Below are positions 11,911 to 18,007 of a stretch of 34,105 nucleotides of DNA, piece after piece. Each line of letters starts with the position of its first letter. Within the stretch, counting starts at the first letter, position 1. The translations under genes were made by a program, and so were the position numbers. The stretch comes from a virus. Where the stretch lies: positions 1-34,105 of the IMG/VR virus record IMGVR_UViG_3300037060_000006. One strand, given 5' to 3'. The notes beneath the pieces are model-generated. The model had not been told where the DNA came from, ran no database searches, and was given only the letters and a program-made list of their open reading frames with translations.

Positions 11911-11983
11911 CGATGTGATGATTTGATCACATTGATGCTTCGTTTTCCCCCGAATAGGGGGGAATGTGAAGATATCACCACAT

Positions 11984-12066
11984 GGAAGATAAACCGGGCG
12001 GGGCTCGGGAGGGTTTCGAAAACCCTACGGAGGTAACACTCTGGGAATCGTGTTCTCTGTCTTCCG
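11984..12066 (+). tRNA. tRNA-Ser (CGA)
   Basis: Class II: acceptor GGAAGAT/GTCTTCC, perfect anticodon stem AGGGT/ACCCT with loop TTCGAAA, long variable arm, T-loop ATCGTGT (A54/T58), discriminator G. The leader hairpin is GTGA-AGATA-TCAC before CACAT. Confidence 0.85.
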
Positions 12067-12128
12067 CTTGTTCCAATATTAACACATTTGACTTTACTCC
12101 CCGAGTGTGCTAATTTAGGCACAAACAT

Positions 12129-12208
12129 TCCCTAGTGGCGTAATCGGTAGGCGCGGCATCCTCAAAAGGTGCTTCTTAGGAGTTCGAGTTCGAGTCTCGA
12201 CTGGGGAA
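12129..12208 (+). tRNA. tRNA-Leu (CAA)
   Basis: Acceptor TCCCTAG/CTGGGGA, anticodon stem GCATC/GGTGC with loop CTCAAAA, variable arm of intermediate length, T-arm TCGAG-TTCGAGT-CTCGA. The leader hairpin is GTGC/GCAC plus AAACAT. Confidence 0.9.
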
Positions 12209-12234
12209 CAATGGAAAGGCTAGTAGGATCGAAG

Positions 12235-12363
12235 ATGACTAGGTATTTCGGCAAGGTTCCTTCAGGATTCGGGCTTTTCTATACTTATCCAATTCCCCGC
12301 CGAACGGTAAAACGGCGCGAGGAAAGACAGTGGAGGCGTGATGAGCAGAACAGTGAGAAGTAA
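12235..12363 (+). CDS. Small basic hypothetical protein, 42 aa
   Basis: ATG 12235 has AGGA 6 bases upstream. The product starts MTRYFGKVPSGFG, has an aromatic YTYP stretch and ends in a highly charged Arg/Glu-rich helix. It overlaps the next small gene by 23 bases, a coupling often seen in phage small genes. It lies between tRNA-Leu and tRNA-Gln. Family not recognised, and the short length leaves room for doubt. Confidence 0.45.
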   Translation: MTRYFGKVPSGFGLFYTYPIPRRTVKRREERQWRRDEQNSEK

Positions 12364-12481
12364 GGGATACGGGATCTGTCCTGACGGGCATGACTGTGAG
12401 TGGTGCAGACCACGCGATAAGTACCTGAAGCGTTTTTTGGGCCGAGCGAAAAGAATCAAGAGTAGTGTAGTAACGCAGTAA
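12341..12481 (+). CDS. Small zinc-motif protein, 46 aa
   Basis: ATG 12341 sits 4 bases after GGAGG, a strong ribosome binding site. The product contains CPDGHDCEWC (residues 13-22), a compact Cys/His motif that could bind one metal ion, then a Lys/Arg-rich tail. The codon pattern and signal support a real gene. It is in the tRNA array, 5 bases before tRNA-Gln (TTG). Function unknown. Confidence 0.6.
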   Translation: MSRTVRSKGYGICPDGHDCEWCRPRDKYLKRFLGRAKRIKSSVVTQ

Positions 12482-12485
12482 CCAT

Positions 12486-12556
12486 TCAAGGATCGTTTAG
12501 CGGCAGGACGACTGTTTTTGGGGCAGTTCACGGTGGTTCAAATCCATCTCCTTGAG
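12486..12556 (+). tRNA. tRNA-Gln (TTG)
   Basis: Perfect acceptor TCAAGGA/TCCTTGA, anticodon stem ACTGT/GCAGT with loop TTTTGGG, T-arm GGTGG-TTCAAAT-CCATC. The trailer is CGAAGT. Confidence 0.9.
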
Positions 12557-12568
12557 CGAAGTAACCAT

Positions 12569-12651
12569 GGAAGATGGACTCGCAAGGCGCGAGACATCCC
12601 TGCTAAGGATTGTGAGCCGCAAGGCTTAGGAATCGTGTTCTTCGTCTTCCG
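12569..12651 (+). tRNA. tRNA-Ser (GCT)
   Basis: Class II: acceptor GGAAGAT/GTCTTCC, anticodon loop CTGCTAA on ATCC/GGAT, variable arm with AGCC/GGCT, T-loop ATCGTGT (A54/T58), discriminator G. Confidence 0.85.
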
Positions 12652-12723
12652 CGTAGTAAGCAGTATTTTGCCAGTTAGAAGCTTAAGCAGCAATATATTG
12701 CAACATTTTGTGTATTACAGCAT

Positions 12724-12793
12724 TCCCCGTTGGTGTAAAGCAGCACTGATCCCTCTGAAGGATTTAGTCCGAGTGCGAGTCTTGGGTGGGGAG
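12724..12793 (+). tRNA. tRNA-Gln (CTG)
   Basis: Acceptor TCCCCGT/GTGGGGA, 3-bp D-stem GTG/CAC, anticodon stem GATCC/GGATT with loop CTCTGAA, T-arm CCGAG-TGCGAGT-CTTGG. Confidence 0.85.
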
Positions 12794-12807
12794 CAAAGAA
12801 GTACAAT

Positions 12808-12883
12808 CGGTGTGTAGCTCAGGGGACAGAGCGGCAGAGTTCTAACCTGCGCGTCGGGCGTCCGAATCGCCCCACATCGACCA
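12808..12883 (+). tRNA. tRNA-Arg (TCT)
   Basis: Acceptor CGGTGTG/CACATCG, D-stem GCTC/GAGC, anticodon loop GTTCTAA on GCAG/CTGC, T-arm GGGCG-TCCGAAT-CGCCC, encoded ACCA. Confidence 0.9.
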
Positions 12884-12884
12884 T

Positions 12885-12955
12885 ACGTCTGCCAGCGGTC
12901 TGGGCCGAGGTTTCATAAGCCTTGAGAGAAGAATCGTCATCTTCCTGACGTACCA
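12885..12955 (+). tRNA. tRNA with CAT anticodon and reduced D-arm
   Basis: One base after the previous CCA. Acceptor ACGTCTG/CTGACGT (one T:T), anticodon stem GAGGT/GCCTT with loop TTCATAA, T-arm GAAGA-ATCGTCA-TCTTC (A54/T58), encoded ACCA. The whole D region is 12 bases, at best CCAG-CGGT-CTGG. It could be tRNA-Ile2 (if C34 is lysidinylated) or a second tRNA-Met. Standard searches may miss it. Confidence 0.6.
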
Positions 12956-12956
12956 T

Positions 12957-13035
12957 GGATAGGAAGTTCTGCTGGTTGCGGACGACGATCTTATAAATCG
13001 TTCCTAGGTGGGCTCGATCCCCGCACTATCCACCA
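12957..13035 (+). tRNA. tRNA-Ile (TAT)
   Basis: Acceptor GGATAGG/ACTATCC (7:66 mismatch), D-stem GTTC/GGAC with a 10-base loop, perfect anticodon stem ACGAT/ATCGT with loop CTTATAA, T-stem GTGGG/CCCGC with loop CTCGATC, encoded ACCA. Reads AUA. Last tRNA of the array. Confidence 0.85.
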
Positions 13036-13038
13036 TTT

Positions 13039-13065
13039 CCCCACATTTCGCGATGTGGGGTTTTT
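13039..13065 (+). terminator. Intrinsic terminator closing the tRNA array
   Basis: CCCCACAT (13039-13046), loop TTCGCG, ATGTGGGG (13053-13060), five T. It starts 4 bases after the last encoded CCA. Confidence 0.95.
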
Positions 13066-13069
13066 GCTG

Positions 13070-13098
13070 TTTAAAGAGTTGAACGGGGGGTCTACCAT
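13070..13098 (+). promoter_or_regulatory. Possible leaderless-type promoter for gene 13106-13351
   Basis: TTTAAA (13070-13075), 17-base spacer, TACCAT (13093-13098), 7 bases to ATG 13106. It includes TAAAGAGTTGA, shared with the promoter at 6989-7016. Weak boxes, so this is tentative. Confidence 0.35.
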
Positions 13099-13105
13099 AT
13101 GGGTA

Positions 13106-13351
13106 ATGACTTGGTGGCAATATCTACTAACACTTTACGCCGCGATCTTCGCGATTGTGTTCTTCCGCGTCTCCATTCTAGTCAACCGTAAGCGTGCCGA
13201 ACTCAGGGCCACGCGAGGACTTCTTAAGGACAACGATGGGAATCCCATCACCTACGCTCGTTTCCTTCCGACCATTTTGGCAGCGGCGGCGAGATGGCCC
13301 GCAACCGTATTATGGGACGGACTTTACGCCTTTCTAAGGGAGTTAATGTAA
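13106..13351 (+). CDS. Membrane protein, 81 aa
   Basis: ATG 13106 (MTWWQYLLTLYAAIF...) follows a possible leaderless-type promoter; the frame is open further upstream but only through the terminator. One N-terminal membrane segment (about 5-25) is followed by a basic stretch (VNRKRAELRATR), then a soluble part and a hydrophobic C-terminal helix. Its stop overlaps the next ATG (TAATG). Family not recognised. Confidence 0.6.
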   Translation: MTWWQYLLTLYAAIFAIVFFRVSILVNRKRAELRATRGLLKDNDGNPITYARFLPTILAAAARWPATVLWDGLYAFLRELM

Positions 13352-13791
13352 TGGTATATAGTGACTACTATGTTGGCGATTTTATCCCTACGTTCCCGTG
13401 GCAATGCACTCCGTGGCCTCCTAATGTGCCCCCAGCTACTTATTTCCCCAACGCCATAACGACAACCACATTTCCTAATGCGGAAGTAGCGTGGGAATGT
13501 TCCGAATGTGGAGCAAGACAGCTACCATCCGAAGTCGAAGTTACTGAAATAGTCGAACCGGGCAAAGATACCCGCACTGAATATGTCGGCAAGATTCGCC
13601 CCAGCTACATCAATGACGAGGCAGAGTCATGGACTGTGTACGATTGTCTGGTTTGCGGGTACAGTTGGGATAATTTGCCCGACGATACGGACCCAGGTGG
13701 AGCTTCTATCACGTTTCTGCATCCAGTGAACGAGAAGACGGGGCCATGCTACGACGCTCCATTCTGTGAATGCGATAGGGATGCCTGTTAG
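13351..13791 (+). CDS. Hypothetical zinc-ribbon protein, 146 aa
   Basis: ATG 13351 lies 8 bases after AAGGGAG and shares one base with the previous stop. The N-terminal 40 residues are Pro/aromatic-rich. CSECG (about residue 50) and CLVCG (about 104) form two CxxC knuckles far apart, and four more cysteines occur in the last 20 residues. Probably a zinc-stabilised fold; the partner and function are unknown. Followed by the nuclease gene with a TAGTG overlap. Confidence 0.65.
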   Translation: MVYSDYYVGDFIPTFPWQCTPWPPNVPPATYFPNAITTTTFPNAEVAWECSECGARQLPSEVEVTEIVEPGKDTRTEYVGKIRPSYINDEAESWTVYDCLVCGYSWDNLPDDTDPGGASITFLHPVNEKTGPCYDAPFCECDRDAC

Positions 13792-14123
13792 TGAGCCGAG
13801 CAAGACAAGTCGGTACTGAGTTCGAAACGGCTACCGTTAACTATTTACACGAGAATGGTTTTCCCGCCGCCGTCCGAACGGGATCCGCCGCCTACGGTGA
13901 TGGCGATATCACGGGCATCCCAGGTCTTGTGATCGAGAATAAACGACAGGTGAAAATGGATTTGTCGGGCTGGCTTAATCAGGTCACGAAATCCGCCGAA
14001 CGGCGCGGTAAGAACGAAATACCGATAGTAGTCCACAAAAGACGTGGCAAGAATATCTCCCAGGCGTATTGCACGCTTAGTCTTGAAAGCCTTGTTAAGT
14101 TAATCAGTAAGGGAGCCATTTAA
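13791..14123 (+). CDS. Holliday junction resolvase-like PD-(D/E)XK nuclease, 110 aa
   Basis: GTG 13791 overlaps the previous TAG. Motifs in order: GTEFETATVNYL (catalytic Glu near residue 10), GDGDITGIPGLVIENKRQ (about 37-54), which carries the D and ExK of the PD-(D/E)XK fold, and a basic C-terminal part. The size and motif order resemble archaeal Hjc and the small phage resolvases. It should cut branched DNA before packaging, which fits its place just upstream of the packaging genes. Confidence 0.75.
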   Translation: MSRARQVGTEFETATVNYLHENGFPAAVRTGSAAYGDGDITGIPGLVIENKRQVKMDLSGWLNQVTKSAERRGKNEIPIVVHKRRGKNISQAYCTLSLESLVKLISKGAI

Positions 14124-14692
14124 TCAAAATAGGTGCCAAGTCAATATCGCAGCGGTCCAAAGAAAGGCTCACCAGAGCGTCAAAGTCCGTTGAGAAAGTC
14201 AATGAGAACGTTAGCCACATTGACCTCGAAGCCTTAGCAGAGCTATTCCGTCGAGACCAAGTGGGTCCTGATACCTACGCCATGTCCTCCACAGGTTCTA
14301 GCATCGTCGCTTCTTCTCGCGGCGGGAGTTCTGAGCTCACAGCCACTGAGCGTGCTGCCGAACAGAGAATGTCCGGTCGTAAAGTGCGTGATCCATTCCG
14401 CGAGGATCTCCGAGAGCTAGAGCGTTGGCTCTTTGATATGGAGTCTCTTTCGACCAAGATTGTCGAGCGTCAGAAATATCTTTTCTATGCTGAAGAAAAG
14501 AAGCGTCAGGAAAGGGCATCTGTCCCCTGTGAGGCTAACTGTCCTCTCCCCGCAGTGAAGTCGGGCTTCTGCGATGAACACTTCGATGAGTGGAAGGCAA
14601 CTGGTTCTCAGCGTCAGACCTTTGTCATGTTCTGTCAACAGACTCGCAATGCCGCTGGCGAGATTCTCCTTGTCGAGGCTCCGTGGAACTAA
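14123..14692 (+). CDS. Hypothetical protein upstream of terminase, 189 aa, apparent ATC start
   Basis: The frame is open and protein-like from 14123, but the first ATG/GTG/TTG is GTG 14261, which has no ribosome binding site. AAGGGAG (14109-14115) stands 7 bases before ATC 14123, which shares its first base with the previous TAA, exactly where TAATG junctions occur elsewhere in this genome. I therefore infer an AUC start. The N-terminal part is a basic/acidic helix (SKERLTRASKSVEKVNENV), the middle is Ser-rich, and the C-terminal part has CEANCPL..SGFCDEHF, a possible metal site. It could be a small terminase-type protein by position, but I see no signature. Confidence 0.6.
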   Translation: MKIGAKSISQRSKERLTRASKSVEKVNENVSHIDLEALAELFRRDQVGPDTYAMSSTGSSIVASSRGGSSELTATERAAEQRMSGRKVRDPFREDLRELERWLFDMESLSTKIVERQKYLFYAEEKKRQERASVPCEANCPLPAVKSGFCDEHFDEWKATGSQRQTFVMFCQQTRNAAGEILLVEAPWN

Positions 14693-14712
14693 TGATTAAA
14701 AAATCTAAAGAG

Positions 14713-14740
14713 TGGACTTTTCGTAGGAGCCTAGTATAAT
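14713..14740 (+). promoter_or_regulatory. Promoter-like site before the virion operon
   Basis: TGGACT (14713-14718), 16-base spacer, TATAAT (14735-14740). The 17 bases 14701-14717 match 6977-6993 at 16 positions. The perfect -10 overlaps the ATG of gene 14739-14927, so transcripts from here would begin after that start codon; it may serve the downstream genes. Confidence 0.45.
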
Positions 14741-14927
14741 GGTTTATGAGCCTGGAGAAACTCTGCCTCAGCGGATCTCCGATGATGACTTGATTTGGGT
14801 TGGGCTCAACGAATGGCAAGTCGCATACCTCTCACAAGCCTCTGACGATCAACGAGAAATCGTGTATCGAGAAGCAATTCGTATGGCTATGGATAGCACA
14901 GGTGCAATCCCAGGGCTCGGTATTTAA
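14739..14927 (+). CDS. Hypothetical protein, 62 aa
   Basis: ATG 14739 lies 9 bases after AGGAG (14725-14729). The product is small, acidic and mostly helical (LNEWQVAYLSQASDDQREIVYREAIRMAM). It overlaps the next gene in TAATG. Its position directly before terminase suggests a packaging accessory role, but there is no family match. Confidence 0.65.
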   Translation: MVYEPGETLPQRISDDDLIWVGLNEWQVAYLSQASDDQREIVYREAIRMAMDSTGAIPGLGI

Positions 14928-15295
14928 TGTCGATGACACCTGATGAATACGCAGCCCGTGAACTCAATGTACCTGGATGGATGGAAGATGAGCTGCTTTA
15001 TGCTCCGCAAGCCCCTTCTATGGCCGAGTTGTTTGGACAAGTACCTCCAACTCCCTCAGCCCCAGTGGCTACTCAAGAGCAGGAACAACCTATGGCTCCG
15101 AACGATCAGGCCAAAGCAATGGAAATGAGCTTCGAGTACAACTTCACGCTCCCACTGCAATTGCGTCGAACCGAACTCCTTACTGAAGCTACCAAGATTG
15201 GACATTTGAGTGCCCGCACCCTATTTTGGAATGCTCTCTCATTCTCCGTACTCCTCACTCCAATCCTCGTCTTCGTAGCTGTCTTGGTTAAATAA
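14927..15295 (+). CDS. Hypothetical protein with C-terminal membrane anchor, 122 aa
   Basis: ATG 14927 overlaps the previous TAA. The N-terminal 65 residues are Pro/Gln/acidic and probably disordered; a helical segment follows (about 66-95), and the last 20 residues are a membrane helix (LSFSVLLTPILVFVAVLVK). A tail-anchored protein just upstream of terminase; unknown function. Confidence 0.65.
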   Translation: MSMTPDEYAARELNVPGWMEDELLYAPQAPSMAELFGQVPPTPSAPVATQEQEQPMAPNDQAKAMEMSFEYNFTLPLQLRRTELLTEATKIGHLSARTLFWNALSFSVLLTPILVFVAVLVK

Positions 15296-15298
15296 TCA

Positions 15299-18007
15299 AT
15301 GGCCCTCAATGTAGGTGAATTTCTTGCTTCGGCTGTAAATCCGGGCGAAGTAGATACCTTCTCCTTGATGGGCTACGAACCAACTGCACGACAGAAGATA
15401 TTTCACGAACAGTCTCGTAATGGCATAGATCGCATTCTTTTTGGTGGAGCTGCCTCTGGTGGAAAAGAGATCCTGACCAGGGAATATATACCAACGCCCG
15501 AAGGCTGGGTTCCCATGAAGGATATTCATGTTGGTGACCAAGTTTTTGGACGTGATGGAAATGCGTACACGGTTCTATATGAGTCGCCTGTCCATCACCA
15601 CGATGCCTACATGCTTACCTTTGATGATGGTTCAACTGCTACTGTCAATGACGAGCACCTTTGGCTCACTTATGACAACAAAGAACTAGGGCAACTCACT
15701 CGTCTAGATCCCGAATGGCGAGCACGCCGACAGGCTCGACGTAAGGACAAGGGGATTTCTGGTAACAAGAGCCAAAAGTTCTCTGAATCTTTGAGCAAGC
15801 GCAATGCAGAGAGAGAATATTCCTACAAGGACGTTCCCACCGGGACGGTTCGCACTACTGCCGAAATAATGGCTACCCTAAAAACTGAGAGCGGTCGTGG
15901 AAATCACGCTGTTCCAGTGTGTGCTCCAGTCCAGTTGGCCCCAAAGAATCTTTCCATTGATCCCTACACCTTGGGTGCATGGCTAGGAGATGGCATCTCC
16001 AGTGCTGGCACGGTGTGTGGAATAGACGATGGTGTTTTTGACAACATATCCCTCTCATTTCCCGAAATTGTACGCCGTGGTGAAAAAAGTGGATGCCAGA
16101 TTGTCCGATTTGAAGGACTTTATGGGGCGCTGAAATCTTCTGGTCTACTCGGCAATAAGCATATTCCCGAAGAATACCTATGGTCATCGGTCGAGCAGCG
16201 TCTCGCACTTGTGCAGGGTCTTATGGACACTGATGGTAATATTCTGACCAACGGCTCTGCCGAATTCGTAAACACCAATGAGCAGATTGTACGTGGGTTG
16301 GCACAAATTCTCCGCTCCCTTGGTCACAAGGTCAATGTTCGTGAATTTCGCACCAAACTGAACGGAAAAGACTGCGGACCAGCATGGCGAATCAAGTTTC
16401 GTCCCAAGTTTCCAGTTTTCCGTCTTGCCCGCAAAGCTGAGCGTCTTCAGATCGAAAAGAACACTCGACGCGGCGATTTTCGCTACATCGTTTCTGCCGA
16501 ATATGTTGGCAAAGAAGATATGAAGTGCATCGAAGTCAACTCTCCCGATCACCTCTATCTCTGCACCGAGAACTTCATTCCTACGCACAATACAGCCGCC
16601 ATGATCCAAGACGCAATCTGGTTCGCTATGAACTATCCAAAGATTCGAATTGGGATGCACCGTAAGTCGTATCCAGAGCTAGACGAGTCGTTGATTCGTG
16701 AATTAGCAAACTGGGATTATGCTCGAAAGCTTGGAGCACGTTGGAACAAAACCGCCAAAGCTTTGACTTTTCCAAATGGTTCAGTCATCTTGTTCAAGTT
16801 TGCTGAGACCATCGCTGACGCATCAAAGATTCAGGGTGGTGAGTACAACCTCTGGTATTTTGACGAGTCAGCTCTCACAGATCCAAGGGTTATTCAACGA
16901 CTTGAAGAGCGTCTTCGTTCCAGAACACCAACCATTCCGGTATTCGGAAGTCGTGCAGGCTCAAACCCTGGCGGCATAGGCGCTCAGTATTACAAAGACA
17001 CTTACATTAAGCCCACTGACTATGGGCGTGTAATACATGAAGAGACTGTTGGCGAAGGTGATTACGTAGTAACTCACCAGTACTCGTTCATCTGGTCAAG
17101 AATTGATGACAACCCGTACGTTGACATTGGTTACAAAGCCACTCTTATGGCTATTCCAGATCCTGCCCGTCGAGCTGCAATGCTTGAGGGAGACTGGGAT
17201 GTTTCCGAAGGTCAGTTCTTCACTCAGTGGAGTCGTACTCGCCACGTAATTCCAAAAGAAGATACGTTCAACATTCCTATGGAATGGCAGCGTTATGCTG
17301 GAGTTGACTACGGGATCCACGACGCATGGGCGGTTCTGTGGATTGCCCTCGACAACAACAACCGCATGTGGGGATACCGTGAGTATTGCATCTCTGGTGT
17401 CATGGCTCCTCAACAGGCACAACTCATTCTTGCCGCCGAAGTCGAGGCGAAAGAAGGCTCTGTAGTTCACGTTGCCGACCCTTCAATGTGGGGACAACGC
17501 GGAACTCCGTACTCCATTGCCGATATCTACGGTCTGGAAGGTGTTGGTCTGCTTAAGGCGAACAATGACCGCGTGACTGGTTGGTCACTGTGTCATCAGC
17601 GCCTCAACGAAGGCCCGATCTGTGAGTACCACCAACACAAGAAAGACCTGGGACTTTGGCACGAGAATACTTGCCCGATGTTCCATGTTTTCGAGTCGGC
17701 ATGCCCTAATTTCATTGAGACGATTCCAGCACTTCCTCGCGACGATGTTCGTCCCGACGATGCAAAAACTCGTAACGTAGAAGACCACATGGCTGACGCT
17801 TGGCGTTATGTCAATATGTACGCAGGCAACTATGCCAGTCCGGTTCTCTATGATGATTACTCTCCCCCTACTGCTAAGCAGATCTTTGATCGGATGCAAT
17901 CGCGTCCTGCTGTTGATTATTCTCAGCCAACAAAGATTGGCATGAGCGCTGAGGGATTCTTTTTCCCCGCTGACCTAAATGATCCATCTAGCCGAGGAGG
18001 ATGGTAG
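15299..18007 (+). CDS. terL: Terminase large subunit precursor containing an intein, 902 aa
   Basis: Packaging ATPase and nuclease. The Walker A motif GGAASGGK (49-56) is split from its Thr (432) by an intein (57-431). After splicing, a 527-aa TerL results. Walker B is LWYFDESAL (Asp522-Glu523 in the precursor). The RNase H-type nuclease has Asp670 (GVDYG), a VADPS segment and Asp833 (DHMADAWRY). No strong ribosome binding site precedes ATG 15299; translation may be coupled to the gene ending at 15295. The stop shares a base with the portal start. Without splicing the ATPase would be dead. Confidence 0.95.
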   Translation: MALNVGEFLASAVNPGEVDTFSLMGYEPTARQKIFHEQSRNGIDRILFGGAASGGKEILTREYIPTPEGWVPMKDIHVGDQVFGRDGNAYTVLYESPVHHHDAYMLTFDDGSTATVNDEHLWLTYDNKELGQLTRLDPEWRARRQARRKDKGISGNKSQKFSESLSKRNAEREYSYKDVPTGTVRTTAEIMATLKTESGRGNHAVPVCAPVQLAPKNLSIDPYTLGAWLGDGISSAGTVCGIDDGVFDNISLSFPEIVRRGEKSGCQIVRFEGLYGALKSSGLLGNKHIPEEYLWSSVEQRLALVQGLMDTDGNILTNGSAEFVNTNEQIVRGLAQILRSLGHKVNVREFRTKLNGKDCGPAWRIKFRPKFPVFRLARKAERLQIEKNTRRGDFRYIVSAEYVGKEDMKCIEVNSPDHLYLCTENFIPTHNTAAMIQDAIWFAMNYPKIRIGMHRKSYPELDESLIRELANWDYARKLGARWNKTAKALTFPNGSVILFKFAETIADASKIQGGEYNLWYFDESALTDPRVIQRLEERLRSRTPTIPVFGSRAGSNPGGIGAQYYKDTYIKPTDYGRVIHEETVGEGDYVVTHQYSFIWSRIDDNPYVDIGYKATLMAIPDPARRAAMLEGDWDVSEGQFFTQWSRTRHVIPKEDTFNIPMEWQRYAGVDYGIHDAWAVLWIALDNNNRMWGYREYCISGVMAPQQAQLILAAEVEAKEGSVVHVADPSMWGQRGTPYSIADIYGLEGVGLLKANNDRVTGWSLCHQRLNEGPICEYHQHKKDLGLWHENTCPMFHVFESACPNFIETIPALPRDDVRPDDAKTRNVEDHMADAWRYVNMYAGNYASPVLYDDYSPPTAKQIFDRMQSRPAVDYSQPTKIGMSAEGFFFPADLNDPSSRGGW
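15467..16591 (+). mobile_element. Intein with LAGLIDADG endonuclease, class 3 type, in terL
   Basis: 375 residues (precursor 57-431). Block A ILTREYIPTPEGW follows Glu as residue 1, where Cys or Ser is usual. Class 3 signature residues are present: Trp122 (NDEHLW), Cys410 (MKCIEV) and Thr429 before the terminal His-Asn, with Thr432 as +1. Two LAGLIDADG motifs, LGAWLGDGI (225-233) and LVQGLMDTDG (304-313), keep their acidic residues, so homing activity is plausible. Boundaries rest on the conserved P-loop and the HN|T junction. Confidence 0.9.

Noticed and set aside
11580-12128. 182-codon minus-strand frame
   Set aside because: Runs antisense through three tRNAs; no start signal.
7353-13035. 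CRISPR array or tmRNA in the spacer-rich region
   Set aside because: Spacers are not framed by identical repeats, and I find no tag-peptide frame flanked by a split tRNA-Ala domain.
14746-14793. 15-codon leaderless peptide from ATG 14746 after TATAAT
   Set aside because: Position would fit a leaderless start, but the peptide is short and unsupported; the box is kept only as a possible promoter.
16184-16660. 158-codon minus-strand frame
   Set aside because: Antisense shadow of the intein.
18001-18006. ATG 18001 as portal start
   Set aside because: It directly abuts the GAGGAGG ribosome binding site; GTG 18007 has proper spacing.
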